Below, one piece after another: positions 53,501 to 57,208 of a stretch of 64,000 bases of DNA; the stretch's first letter is position 1; the number at the start of each line of letters is the position of its first letter. The stretch spans positions 29,562,403-29,626,402 of the forward strand of contig NC_087067.1 in the NCBI RefSeq assembly GCF_963678635.1. Direction: 5' to 3'. The stretch is from Symsagittifera roscoffensis. Lineage: Eukaryota; Xenacoelomorpha; Acoela; Convolutidae. The translations under genes were made by a program, and so were the position numbers. The notes under the pieces were generated by a model. That model ran no database searches. It was not told where the DNA came from and was given only the letters and a program-made list of their open reading frames with translations.

Positions 53501-55699
53501 TTTGACTGTGACTTCGTTTAAGAAAAGTAGCTGTCTAATTTCGATTTCGCCTTCCCTTTTTTCTGGTCTTATGGGAATCAAAACAAGTATCGGACACGTA
53601 TAAACACTGTACGTGTGGATCAGAAGTTATCTAATTTTGCCTCTAATTTTCTTCAAAGCTTCAAAACCAGACTCCAATTTGTTCTAGTTGAAAGTATGCA
53701 ACGTCAATTGTGTAACCATAAAAAATTACGCCTAACTTCAATCGATTTATGACAATTTAGCAGGTTTTCTGAAGGTCAATTTGAAAATTAACAACTTTAA
53801 ATTGACGTATTTTCACTGCTGACTTTGTAAAATCGGGCTTTTATTAAATTTTGAAGCCATCAGTGAAATATCTGGCTACTGATCCCTTCGCAGCAAGACA
53901 TTAATCCGGATATCTTCAAAATAATTCTCTTCAAAATGAGCTTTTCTAAATTGAACTTTTTAGTGTTATAATATGTTATTTGATGACTGAAATAGTGAAA
54001 AAGATATATGAAAAATATTTTGAAAAAAAGATAGTAAAAATCAATTTCATCCATTTCAAATTGATTTACGTACTTAAAATGCCTATCGTTAATCAATTCA
54101 TATACAGTATTTTATCTATTTTAAAATCTATAAAAATCAAATTTAATCTCAAGTTTGTCAGTACTGGATAGTTCGTTTGGGCTTTCAATAATAATTATAC
54201 TAGAAAATACAAGTAGCTGGCCACTGAGCATAAGCATAGACTTTTTGGTGTTTATAAGAGTTATTTTTGGCTGACAAACAATCAATTTTACAAAAAAAAT
54301 TATACAAAATTTTTTTTTTTAAAAATACGATAATTCTGCTTTTACCTCTTGAAAATTGCAAAAAAAAATCATTAATACGTACAATTCTGTCCATTTTCTA
54401 GGTTGGGTCAAAATATCCTAGCCTCAGCCCAAAACCTTCAAATAAATTTGCCTTCATTTTGAATAAAAATATCTGAAACTCACAATCTATATATTTATTT
54501 TTTCTTTTCATTTATATTTTATAATGTGTTTTCAGTAGCATCTATTAGCTAACCTTGAATGACATTTCAAACTGCTCTCCACTCCAAATGTCGAGAAAAG
54601 GATCGAATCCTTTTAATTTTTTCCACCAATCAGCATGAATGGCAAACACACCTCCAAACAAAACAGGTGTGAAGAAAACATCAGACTGACTCTTTCTCTT
54701 AGCTGCTTCAATTTCAGGAATTGGAATCTTTTTATAAGTCATGAACCAGTCGAAAGAGCCTCTTTGAAGGTCATTATTGTCAACTGGTCGATACCCAAAA
54801 TTGTGCTCGCTTATAATTTCATGTGTAGGTTGAACAACTGCGCGAAAATTCAAAGCAATTGGATCTAAAAGAGGTGGTAACCAATTTATACCGACTTCAA
54901 CATGACTGTCCATGAAAACCAAAACTTCGCCAGTCGCTTTTCTAGAACCCAAAATTTGACCTTGGATATTTGCTATTCTTTTGGAACTTCTAAATAATTT
55001 GATTTTCGGGCTTATCATGGCTAACTCATTCTCGAAATCGGACCCATTTATTTCCGGGTAATCACTTAGGTCGTCGACAAAAATCATCTCCTTCAGAAGC
55101 TTTTCTGGCGATCGGCTTACAATACTTGTCGCTGTCCTCAAAAGTACTGATTTTGCCTCGTTGTGAAAAGTAATAATAATCGATGCCTGAGGTAAATTTT
55201 CGTGATATTGTTTCGTTTTACATGAAGACGGTCGTGTGTCTGGAATAGTCCGGTCAAGTGCAATTTTATCACTTCTGACTTTAGAGTACCCAAACTTACC
55301 AGAAGTTTGCTGGTTGAGAAGTTCTTCTTCGGAGTTGAGGTCAACTTTTTCCCCATTCTCACCCGGTTTTTTTTCTCTTAAAGGTTCCAGATTTTTCTGG
55401 GCGTTTTCCCAACTGCGATAATTCCCAGGATTTTTCAAAGCTGTTCTTGTTATCTTAACACCATATGGCAGCTCAAATATTCTAGAAGAAATCACTGATT
55501 GATTGCTGATGATTTGAGGTTTAACAAATGGTTCCGTTTTTTCTATCTTCTCTTGATCTTCTCGACGATGATTTCGACTATGGCCATTTTGCTTTCTATA
55601 ATTTTGCACGAAGGAAAGTTTTTGAATTTGATTGAAAAAAAGCAGGCCGATAAGTGAAACTGCGACTATATAAAGTATTCTGGTTAATGAAAACCTCAT
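29505..55699 (-). CDS. Polypeptide N-acetylgalactosaminyltransferase (GALNT family), 3 coding exons
   Basis: Exons: 54554-55699, 30275-30485, 29505-30043; junctions are canonical (AAG|gttagc, cttag|ACATGG, ACCG|gttaga, tttcag|GAATCG) and the join is 631 codons, normal for the family. The enzyme starts mucin-type O-glycosylation in the Golgi by moving GalNAc from UDP-GalNAc to Ser/Thr. Seen in order: a signal anchor (residues 8-23); a stem; a GT-A domain with ASIIITFHNEA, VDDLSDY and the metal-binding D-x-H in MDSHVEV (264-266); the Gal/GalNAc-T segment FGGVFAIHADWW...DIWSGEQFEMSF, where most relatives have WGGEN; WMCGGE and PCSRVARVHR in exon 2; VWMDEYK; then a C-terminal ricin-type beta-trefoil (ACLDVG, NQFWKYE, NQCLATDG, QQWVFD). 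The 24-kb first coding intron holds a complete Polinton and a decayed copy of exon 1. Which family member it corresponds to is unclear. Confidence 0.9.
30513..30828. repeat. 316-bp direct repeat flanking the Polinton, left copy
   Basis: Identical by eye to 48186-48501, in the same orientation. It ends exactly where the left terminal inverted repeat begins (gtggcacaaac|agtagtattg). It starts 27 bases beyond the GALNT exon 2 acceptor boundary, inside the intron. Its last 233 bases are the left part of a CAGGGGCGGAT-family MITE (from 30596). It behaves like an extremely long target-site duplication. Confidence 0.95.
30829..31056. repeat. Left terminal inverted repeat of the Polinton (228 bp)
   Basis: It matches the reverse complement of 47955-48185 with about two substitutions plus a G-run length difference (9 against 12). 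Within it, 30850-30873 and 30962-30985 are themselves inverted (gtgtccttag ... ctaaggacac), so each terminus can fold on itself. Confidence 0.95.
31255..31718 (-). CDS. Intron-bearing minus-strand reading frame of unknown function at the left end of the Polinton
   Basis: Exon 31677-31718 (starting after tttttccag, ending GAAATGAAA|gtaacc), a 71-base intron with a CTAAC-like branch site and acceptor gtgtttag, then exon 31255-31605, in phase 0. The second exon encodes about 116 residues (MDIPLGGLHESPIDLPYVG at its start, FWLCESLGAGFES in the middle, DDMRMWP at the end). I do not recognise the family; it has no signal peptide or membrane segment. Two readings are possible: a small two-exon gene starting at the ATG in the first exon (about 118 residues), transcribed divergently from 31737, or captured exons of a host gene cut off at about 31720. 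The DNA is visibly richer in G+C than the flanks. Alternatively it is an element-specific gene. Confidence 0.5.
31737..32174 (+). CDS. Conserved Polinton protein of unknown function
   Basis: 145 residues from ATG. It has a hydrophobic block (YFLAACSLFFF) and a central segment AILHDAAGFVREIYNTGPTY that resembles what I recall of first-position proteins in other animal Polintons; no enzyme motif is apparent. It opens the plus-strand gene block; its stop overlaps the next start (ATGCTGA at 32168). Function unknown. Confidence 0.65.
   Translation: MKLEKRRVTSKDLEIIHEIFITLKKTYPENTNRRNYFLAACSLFFFSTTNDINYDVAIKLRPYGGLIGIDNSSLDKYLNDSKILRMHAILHDAAGFVREIYNTGPTYCYVLPWKCNSSLIGHLSGITFCLYIKLKKPKLYHLLEC
32168..32740 (+). 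CDS. DEDD exonuclease-like Polinton protein
   Basis: About 190 residues counting from the ATG at 32168 (MLKEKSVVVDFEGF), which overlaps the preceding stop; the longer frame from 32120 would begin inside the previous gene. The VVVDFEGF near the start fits the first Asp-x-Glu motif of RNase H-fold DEDD exonucleases. It is followed by an AVFYAKGKEKADFL strand-helix, a DLGCP turn and a final HCALKNSKAFFDWL segment that could supply the last His and Asp. This is a motif-level inference. A role in processing DNA or RNA during element replication would be natural. The 3' end overlaps the next frame by 89 bases. Confidence 0.5.
   Translation: MLKEKSVVVDFEGFRHQKNTFIVKELAITTSDYSDSLVFLPPVNFNSLPKSEQKAYNWLTNYLHGLHWDSGDYLYLNLNQIIQSFVLRNPNAVFYAKGKEKADFLSKYLDRKVVNLDDLGCPRVEQLYFKNFVNCNKHLPHHNSKNHCALKNSKAFFDWLKNECQQRASGESGDIHISKFSSLCLDDTRK
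32652..32996 (+). CDS. PC4-like small nucleic-acid-binding protein (first copy)
   Basis: 114 residues from ATG. Residues about 30-72 (IKISLTRIERIDCRGQVV ... VTLSEEELCTLRRFF ... IDQFI) follow the layout of the PC4/p15 single-strand DNA-binding fold: a beta strand ending in D.rG, then 'V.L..eE...L' and a helix with ID..I. A Ser/Gln-rich tail follows. PC4 domains bind single-stranded DNA and act in transcription. It overlaps both neighbours in other frames. A second PC4-like gene lies at 40195-40629. Confidence 0.5.
   Translation: MSVNNERQGKVETYISPNSVLCAWMTPESNIKISLTRIERIDCRGQVVQRKEQVTLSEEELCTLRRFFPVIDQFIYFQRFKYISNVTQQARSLSSQASLSAQTSTRSSNGSNQQ
32977..33183 (+). CDS. Small conserved Polinton protein, unknown function
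   Basis: 68 residues from the ATG at 32977 (MDLTSSELPNEIQKIIRED...), chosen because it overlaps the preceding stop by only 20 bases; the frame itself extends back to 32863. It has an acidic DFDDDN stretch and ends in YTRYEIYYCSDA. No domain recognised. Confidence 0.45.
   Translation: MDLTSSELPNEIQKIIREDSVKKIVYHAKTDHVPANYVLEMHYDFDDDNKPSVYTGYTRYEIYYCSDA
33260..33538 (+). CDS. Small two-segment membrane protein of the Polinton
   Basis: About 92 residues from the ATG at 33260. The acidic N-terminus is followed by NVRRSEVVF and two hydrophobic segments (MVLILILLAFCIF and a shorter one ending SGLVGYVLPNP). The C-terminal 'GY.LPNP' ending recurs, as I recall, in small proteins next to the ATPase in animal Polintons. 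Its stop overlaps the ATPase start as ATGA, so the two are tightly linked. A role in membrane association of particles is a guess. Confidence 0.6.
   Translation: MNDTVVDETDGTIVTDFVYDENHMEKKSWKFCNNVNVRRSEVVFMSQMVLILILLAFCIFKLSLTQLTCEETSVWFSILSGLVGYVLPNPRI
33535..34257 (+). CDS. Genome-packaging ATPase (FtsK/HerA/A32 type) with altered Walker A
   Basis: 240 residues from the ATG at 33535, which overlaps the upstream stop. Walker A is GPSGSEKT (residues 17-24), where the last Gly of G-x-x-G-x-G-K-T is replaced by Glu (codon GAA, one transition from GGA). Walker B is ILLVFDDS (Asp 87-88). An ATAGRHRGLDVIYVKHN segment further on matches the sensor region of this family, which pumps DNA into capsids. 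The rest of the frame is intact. The substitution would be expected to damage ATP binding, so this copy may be inactive even though it is open. Confidence 0.88.
   Translation: MNKVIDTSTRLFLAIVGPSGSEKTELIFKLLKGKTFYPKFQRALYFYKEIHPLYSEKSNTHSIDLTFIKFNGFDSLRNLENILLVFDDSCEEICNDKDFVKLATAGRHRGLDVIYVKHNLFQQSRWSRTIDLNTSHIILFKSPRDIQQLDHLGRQLNNTKFLRHCYQLATKDTYGHLLIDLDPRTSDCLRYCSNITPPGPSIFYLPINQAEVTPLTNEREKIIYSAEHGNIESQPAPKLH
34184..34492 (+). CDS. Small basic Polinton protein
   Basis: 102 residues, or about 91 from the internal ATG at 34217, starting inside the ATPase gene and overlapping it by up to 74 bases. It has a basic C-terminal half (LISRKTKLERKRAI ... GFNLIRLILYF). Similar short proteins follow the ATPase in other animal Polintons as I recall; the function is not known. 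Confidence 0.5.
   Translation: MNAKKLSILQNMVILNPSQLRSFIRKTTNPQVISVICECLLNVVNGNVSVNIPNIENFEKAYKLLISRKTKLERKRAIILTKQGFNLIRLILYFCNRYLPSA
34496..35404 (+). CDS. Conserved Polinton protein preceding the integrase
   Basis: 302 residues from ATG. The N-terminus is EEFVLIPKHTYIREQPHA then IKHKKPQLSYLNR, a start I associate with the protein before the integrase in many animal Polintons. Then come a Pro-rich segment, a Glu-rich stretch, a compact central region, and a long Lys/Ser-rich tail that is probably disordered and may bind nucleic acid. The tail overlaps the integrase frame by about 300 bases. Function unknown; a structural or DNA-associated role is possible. Confidence 0.6.
   Translation: MAAEEFVLIPKHTYIREQPHASQVLFNSSIKHKKPQLSYLNRMRPLIPTKHNSVSTETLPLPLPPTPPSTPIVDPGEQSTGLLTEDETNQYQEGGEEEEKRIVDEKERKDNKINYERILLQLQIMEDKKFTRAKNILEVIKSSTRVSINAMDETIYVDNVPTGLKAASFLYDIQQQTKILHNPAYIMILSALELTEESVNNKYAKHAVQSKIKEQAQRKTKSPTKSPSTSGKTKTLDSSKPSSSSKQTKRLKTRKKATTERVKEREKDEDDSESYGTPYNDSDSSTSEKTETKSKRWETYTN
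35103..36281 (+). CDS. Retroviral-type (rve) integrase of the Polinton, stop near the C-terminus
   Basis: The catalytic core is clear: WSIDLAYVD (first Asp), VWVDKGTEF (second Asp) and KKSAFAERNIRSLK (Glu), with a slightly short second spacing of 32 residues. This D,D,E enzyme joins element ends to the target. A C-terminal SH3-like part follows (LYVGDFVRIAK ... SFTDEVFEI ... YNLIDADREPIEG). A TAA at 36279-36281 interrupts the frame where relatives continue with an acidic EPEL-type segment; the same frame stays open for 15 more codons, so this looks like a recent nonsense change. The true start is uncertain: the first 100 codons overlap the previous gene's Lys-rich tail and may not be translated in this frame. 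Confidence 0.85.
   Translation: MPNTRFSQRLKNRPNEKPKVQPNLRQPRAKQKPSTVVSHHQVQNKPNDSKQERKPPRKESKKERKTKTTVNRTVRPITIQILQRQKRRRQKVKDGKPTPTEEKLLKKSYTDKGPALFGSVKTLKATTVIPRRKVKHFLHTEPSYTKYRTVRRKIARLKVIVYDINEIWSIDLAYVDKLAKYNKDIKYLLVAVDCMSRYLRVQPLKSKYATTTAEAFNQMIKTEKPKKVWVDKGTEFKGSFKTLCEKKGIKTYTTESEKKSAFAERNIRSLKSLIYKYLEDKWTYSYIDKLQDFVNTINSRTNRVIKLAPNKVTKKDVPRLISLRAEQSLKLVRRPKLYVGDFVRIAKIDIPFRKGYKQSFTDEVFEIFDIPTRNPPTYNLIDADREPIEGKF
36330..37208 (+). CDS. Minor capsid protein (penton-type jelly roll)
   Basis: 292 residues from ATG, intact. The order FSITLVSSASMNIFIDN, EWRVALSEITFP, then a beta-rich body and a final FARGGGKVVLTLKF matches the Polinton minor capsid family, single jelly-roll proteins thought to form vertices. 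It sits directly before the basic core-like protein and the major capsid protein. No break is visible. Confidence 0.75.
   Translation: MSSNFGGDKDSFSITLVSSASMNIFIDNSLASFKNLLSEDIDLQGEWRVALSEITFPTHFNNVTDTKIVYYKKDKVRASLKVAKDKISRPYDGEKTEKTKGEYGEIEKLFNEINRKVDLDNFTYSIDPITKHLSIWMHYWEGITFESPQIPSILGFKGIRDGTGYHIGYKESSHIHSTLTSQNFISDYPVDISAGTQMMFIYLDIIHYQIVGDTKAPLLRVIDTNRRVKNGYVCSIEPNHRKVFSNLDYKKLLVNNIQSIAVNLRTETGRLVPFARGGGKVVLTLKFQKFSD
37213..37638 (+). CDS. Basic core/adenoviral pX- or pVI-like protein
   Basis: 141 residues. A GHYRQRGSGFGALAMGIGR motif precedes an amphipathic helix (LARKFIVPAAKRIGKELL) and a very basic tail (Lys/Arg/Thr-rich, with Thr runs). The arrangement recalls adenovirus core or cement precursors cut by the viral protease; GSGFG resembles a Gly-rich cleavage site. 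It lies between the capsid genes and overlaps the major capsid start by 11 bases. The precise homology is uncertain. Confidence 0.55.
   Translation: MEAYYHNQATMPHFSGHYRQRGSGFGALAMGIGRVALPLARKFIVPAAKRIGKELLVQAAPELIDIATRKKTPKQALKNTVKNTIKKQVGAGRSKSHMSRKRKRATTTTTTRKRKTKAVIPQKRTPLRSRSNFFTKVRNDF
37628..38944 (+). CDS. Major capsid protein (double jelly roll)
   Basis: 438 residues, open throughout. Features of the Polinton major capsid protein are visible: DLFEKPPLLVTFENAF near the start, YSPDGPMLEFEVLGDRNNFI, then NPLSSLFSECTMSLNGE, and a second domain with NPFHYQKFQLNEIIVYRNG and HPELTNCTISVELKFD. These double jelly-roll proteins build hexon-like capsomers. It is placed between the core-like protein and the protease, the usual late cluster. 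No frameshift or stop, so the capsid layer of this element appears preserved. Confidence 0.88.
   Translation: MISNLLPTEATHSSLDLFEKPPLLVTFENAFTQKIGPSYSPDGPMLEFEVLGDRNNFIDLQRTRLEIVALVVQNNGNVLRTHATEAAQRDTPYLVNNPLSSLFSECTMSLNGEKISTTNANFAHKSFIETEFSHGNDAKKTWLACQGYYYEDNPSGIDGANGRAEDVAERKRIVAASTEFRLFGKIACDFLSCDKHLISGVTIRLSLRRSPNDFVIMSEHRDKHYRVEITEANLYVRKMTVTDFVLSSIEKTLLKTPAIYNYIEVLPITFLATTGVQSWRQEDVFAKEPVRRMILAMSSNTAYLGTNRTNPFHYQKFQLNEIIVYRNGLPIAGTPVSTTDNKIIYYNTLEALDFVFNNSHGISLANYHNHYIMAFDLTSTQEASHDFIHPELTNCTISVELKFDAPLGENVELLFMGERASTVYVRSDRKIAKNTLMS
38958..39395 (+). CDS. Adenain-type cysteine protease
   Basis: 145 residues from the ATG at 38958 (the frame reaches back to a GTG at 38949, not a likely start). 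The catalytic triad of this Ulp1/adenain fold is visible: His54 in GTHWLLF, Asp69 in FFADPLGR and Cys109 in SVLCGLYC, with a Gln nearby at 102. Such enzymes mature capsid precursors. It is shorter than adenoviral protease (about 200) but has the whole active site. It is the last plus-strand gene before the convergent minus-strand pair. Confidence 0.88.
   Translation: MDNLQITELIHRCKHLKHRFCGIFPANLAFNSILKRDNTFMIENASNSDQPGTHWLLFAQALGQIFFADPLGRSLHNYPHVYKNMRRSIHEGNQILMNKPIQSANSVLCGLYCIYVAHVIISSKFPIGFKVNDHDMMRFAKHMML
39513..40148 (-). CDS. Minus-strand Polinton protein with a possible HUH motif
   Basis: 211 residues from ATG. NFAFATH is followed by HPHIHVLIEV (residues 60-69); a hydrophobic strand carrying His-x-His is the hallmark of HUH nucleases of the Rep/NS1 type, and a Tyr in VNYNNSI about 70 residues later could be the nucleophile. 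No helicase domain follows. The C-terminal third is helical with no known motif. It is convergent with the protease and in tandem with the PC4-like gene upstream. The protein is surely a gene of the element; the nuclease idea is only suggestive. Confidence 0.55.
   Translation of the reverse strand: MVEAMYEQSPEFLKKFRKNFKFFILNNEPDASQLPLNTNFAFATHSIQNESCAQLLDNDHPHIHVLIEVTKDCVDVVKKMTSTTFVVPCLLSSFKHLILGCSKLHLSGPLMEKLKIAVNYNNSIINSTDIGGASLRRRLPQVCFASQTRSIQTQTDLITNVTIERFIHILNGDNAAEFSKILDIILSGYGRLEIDSNTLFVKLIMEKKFKL
40195..40629 (-). CDS. PC4-like small DNA-binding protein (second copy)
   Basis: 144 residues from the ATG at 40629; the frame extends to 40716, but that N-terminus looks untranslated. Residues about 24-82 (IVRVGTKTFDKTGTYITVKL, then AVTLTTREFDCLADN and KIKKLVKK) follow the PC4/p15 strand and helix order. 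A run of 11 Ser and a Lys/Arg-rich segment (KHHKRRYTSKRL) follow, the latter a likely nuclear localisation signal. Probable single-strand DNA binding or transcription role. It is transcribed away from the repeat-containing region at 40856-41069. Confidence 0.62.
   Translation of the reverse strand: MYSSLENDTDFYDDFQDISSGEKRIVRVGTKTFDKTGTYITVKLYKKNEDGVFKCYQAVTLTTREFDCLADNYSKIKKLVKKQTGEKTSSSSSSSSSSSAVNDKHHKRRYTSKRLVPPKKECAESGDENDADDEYSNNKKCRVA
40740..41271. promoter_or_regulatory. Divergent intergenic region with tandem motif, possible promoter or origin
   Basis: Between the minus-strand PC4-like gene and the plus-strand gene at 41272. A unit of about 98 bases is repeated: cataaatctca at 40856 and 40954, then ggcatacatgtactcacttt and ggcatgcatgttatctcttt, each followed by gaagt. 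A third, shorter copy (ggcgccatgctgtttctttg) is at 41046-41069. The repeats end 200 bases before the plus-strand ATG. Shared control of two divergent transcripts fits; an origin is also conceivable. Confidence 0.5.
41272..41940 (+). CDS. Polinton protein of unknown function with C-terminal nuclear signal
   Basis: 222 residues from ATG. The N-terminal half is compact (LERAILYQTYTRDSIVVVQQ, then a FDEWVTKNHMMLPNYLLDQI helix region). The second half is Ser/Thr/Gln/Pro-rich and probably disordered, ending in PKKRKLQFRDL with a classical basic nuclear localisation sequence. I do not recognise the family. Its position ahead of the polymerase suggests an early or replication-associated role. Confidence 0.6.
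   Translation: MATPLQIISINSLERAILYQTYTRDSIVVVQQERKMRHRKTSPFNDLDPGSREFDEWVTKNHMMLPNYLLDQIGILIQNRKQVYESCCVTESYPALKRTDIQDPTCLDRSPRKILFNYDCQSIPFYENQEGSIRDLAERESYWNIESIESPDSTEKKDEDQQTPKTPIKPDIFSITQQQQQHTSSTSSSGSQSPTAPNLVAETPPINACFAPKKRKLQFRDL
41941..43617. other. 1.7-kb non-coding part of the Polinton
   Basis: No gene is seen. It contains a GA microsatellite (42386-42411) with a matching CT run at 42556-42572, the duplicated phrase cccattattat near 42412-42440, and two copies of cttgacttgattggtgggt (about 43109-43151). AT-rich, possibly with small insertions. The last 100 bases are the polymerase 5' leader. Confidence 0.5.
43618..46486 (+). pseudogene. Protein-primed DNA polymerase B, N-terminal and exonuclease part (C-terminal half lost)
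   Basis: Two exons, 43618-44678 and 44779 to about 46486, joined by a 100-base GT-AG intron that restores one frame. In order: three C2H2 zinc fingers (CSTCSKVFSSPRNLRRHE first), a Polinton-type N-terminal domain (GSYIDLP, then KCFLYCF), a Cys-rich finger, the exonuclease motif VIYFDLES, an HNH-like insertion (CWICETEF ... DHCHYT ... HNECN), the second exonuclease motif HNLSNYDLHF, and polymerase motif A, NIDANNLYGG. Family similarity ends abruptly after EWGYILD at 46486. Motifs B (K..NS.YG) and C (Y.DTDS) are absent. This enzyme should copy the element by protein priming; this copy cannot. Confidence 0.88.
44679..44778 (+). other. 100-base spliceosomal intron in the Polinton polymerase gene
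   Basis: The donor is TTCCG|gtgagc and the acceptor tttcattag|GTACAA, with a T-rich tract. Removal fuses the two open frames in phase (CQVNVFR to YKEGELL), where relatives are continuous; left in place, the frame stops within one codon. Confidence 0.8.
46487..46992. other. AT-rich replacement of the polymerase palm region
   Basis: About 500 bases with no similarity to polymerase. It contains an internal tandem duplication of roughly 49 bases (ggaatttttatgatttggaa at about 46766 and 46814). It occupies the place of several hundred missing codons, so this is a deletion with filler, or the remnant of an insertion. Its right edge (ctttatttag|ATTC) looks like a splice acceptor, probably by chance. 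Confidence 0.6.
46993..47530 (+). pseudogene. C-terminal fragment of the Polinton DNA polymerase B, frameshifted
   Basis: The first part (to about 47160) contains SAKGVVQHSQQQLTHQRF and SKAHTNITIAQNRI; the second, in another frame, contains FDSKRFLLFDGIATLPFGH and a Ser/Glu-rich tail ending KKRRKLDKVDQ. Both are typical of the polymerase C terminus in this family. A frame change of one base lies near 47160-47170. Together with the missing palm this confirms that the gene is a pseudogene. Confidence 0.8.
47531..47954. other. Non-coding spacer between polymerase and right terminal repeat
   Basis: No gene is seen. It contains an AATAAA just after the polymerase stop (around 47525), which may be its polyadenylation signal, and a short tandem repeat of gaagcaggagcgaag at about 47672-47706. 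Confidence 0.5.
47955..48185. repeat. Right terminal inverted repeat of the Polinton (231 bp)
   Basis: Reverse complement of 30829-31056 with about two substitutions and three extra C in the homopolymer. It ends ...CAATACTACT directly against the flanking 316-bp repeat. Confidence 0.95.
48186..48501. repeat. 316-bp direct repeat flanking the Polinton, right copy
   Basis: Identical by eye to 30513-30828. It begins with the first base after the right terminal inverted repeat and runs into the remaining part of the MITE (48502 onward), so here the MITE is continuous. Confidence 0.95.
48269..48627 (+). repeat. MITE of the CAGGGGCGGAT family that hosts the Polinton junction
   Basis: It starts cagtggcggatttagagatc and ends gagaaaatcatagatccgcg. 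The two ends are inverted versions of one another and of the family ends (aatcctagatccgcccctg). The left 233 bases are also present at 30596-30828 before the Polinton, showing that the Polinton entered this MITE or copied its left part. Confidence 0.75.
48628..50672. other. Intron DNA right of the Polinton, no gene supported
   Basis: Two adjoining plus-strand frames (48918-49106 and 49096-49341; 62 and 81 codons) are slightly less AT-rich than their surroundings but show no motif. A cluster of palindromic TAAT-containing motifs spans 49357-49690, and a dispersed repeat lies at 49785-50185. All of it is inside the first coding intron of the GalNAc-transferase. Confidence 0.5.
49785..50185 (+). 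repeat. Dispersed ~400-bp repeat, 'gcgttaatagc' family
   Basis: A direct copy of 12170-12560 at about 80-85 percent identity by eye, from gttctttttcctctgaa to gaacatgaacaactatta. Non-coding. Confidence 0.75.
50673..53930 (-). repeat. 3.2-kb segmental tandem duplication, inner copy
   Basis: Nearly the same sequence as 53980-57208 in the same orientation, starting atttgatgactgaaatag and ending near cattaatccggatat. The unit comprises part of intron 1, coding exon 1 and about 1.5 kb of upstream DNA of the GalNAc-transferase. Compared with the outer copy it retains about 60 bases around 52975-53035 lost there and lacks a roughly 30-base insertion found at about 56882. Confidence 0.92.
51249..52400 (-). 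pseudogene. Decayed duplicate of GALNT coding exon 1
   Basis: It corresponds to 54554-55699 and keeps the splice donor (AAG|gttagc), the D-x-H motif and the FGGVFAIHADWW block. It has two frameshifts: one extra base in the signal-anchor region (near 52345) and one missing T in a T-run (near 52070). Several substitutions separate the copies. If used, its promoter and exon would yield a truncated or N-terminally altered protein, so I call it a pseudo-exon. Confidence 0.85.
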
Positions 55700-57208
55700 T
55701 TCTTTTGAAAATCAGTATTAAATATTCCTTTTCTAAATAAATTCAAAAAATATATATTAGAACTGAATATGTATAAACTTACTCAAAACACATCATTAAG
55801 CTCTGCAAAAATTAGGCAAATAAACCGATTTTTCAAGAAAACATTATAATTTCCGAATATATCGAATACAACAGTTGTTAAAAATCATACATAAAGCTGC
55901 TTTTAAAATATTTTGTAAAATTGTAATGGTGTTTTTTTGTCTTATTCTACTTAAATTGTGTTCCGGAGCTGAGCTTCCAGAGTTGTTAATTTTTAATAAG
56001 ACTTTTTTCAACAAACGACTGTGGTAAAAGTGGTTATTTCATTTATGCAGATTGCAGTTCAAACTGTGAGGAAAAAACATGAACAAAGCGTTTTTATGTG
56101 TGAATGAACACGATCTTCACATAGTTGAATTTTGCATGATACAAAAACTAAAAGCTGAATGATCTGGTTATAAAACGGACATTAATTTTTTTCAACAACT
56201 CATTTGCCTTTTATTTTGACCCATTGATCCAAAAAAACTGAACCCAATGCAATTTTTTCTGCATTATTCATTTGAGGTAAAAAATTTTTTGCCTAATAAC
56301 ACATTGAGACCACCCCTTCGTTCAATTCCGGTCGTTATATTTTTTCAAAGGATATTTTTTCCGGTTGCATTTATACTTTTTTCTACATCACTCTTATTGC
56401 CGGCAATAATATAAACAAATTTTGTAAGCATCTTTGCACCAAAAAAACTAACCCACCCCTGAACTATAAAACGAAAGACACAGCTTTGCAAAAAAAACTG
56501 CAAACGCCATTAAAAAACCCTGAGTACACCACTGTGTTTCTCGTTGTTTTACTAATCACTTTCAGATTTCAATTTGATCGAGTATTTTGTGATGTAATTC
56601 TCGGTTCATCCCCAGGTTTCAATTTGACCGAGTATTTAGCAATGTAATTTGAGTGAAGACCAATTAACAAGCTAGTTGGGCGCAAATATTTTTGGCTTTG
56701 AGCTGAAAATACAGAAAATGCGACCAGCATTGATAATTAGATTATATCAATTTGACTGTGACTTCGTTTAAAAAAAGTAGCTGTCTAATTTCGATTTCGC
56801 CTTCCCTTTTTTCTGGTCTTCTGGGAATCAAAACAAGTATCGGACACGTATAAACACTGTACGTGTGGATCAGAAATTATCTGCAAGTCAATGGTTAGAC
56901 TCGTTTTTCTTCCTAATTTTGCCTCTAATTTTCTTCAAAGCTTCAAAACTAGACTCCAATTTGTTCTAGTTGAAAGTATGCAACGTCAATTTGTTACCAT
57001 AAAAAATTACGCCTAACTTCAATCAATTTATGACAATTTAGCAGGTTTTCTGAAGGTCAATTTGAAAATTGACAAATTTAAATTGACGTATTTTCACTGC
57101 TGAGTTTGTAAAATCGGGCTTTTATTAAATTTTGAAGCCATCAGTGAAATATCTGGCTACTGATCCCTTCGCAGCAAGACATTAATCCGGATATGTTCAA
57201 AATAATTC
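53980..57208 (-). repeat. 3.2-kb segmental tandem duplication, outer copy
   Basis: The partner of 50673-53930, with about 50 bases between the copies. This copy holds the intact coding exon 1 (54554-55699) and presumably the working promoter upstream of 55700. The last shared bases are about attaatccggata near 57200. Confidence 0.92.
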
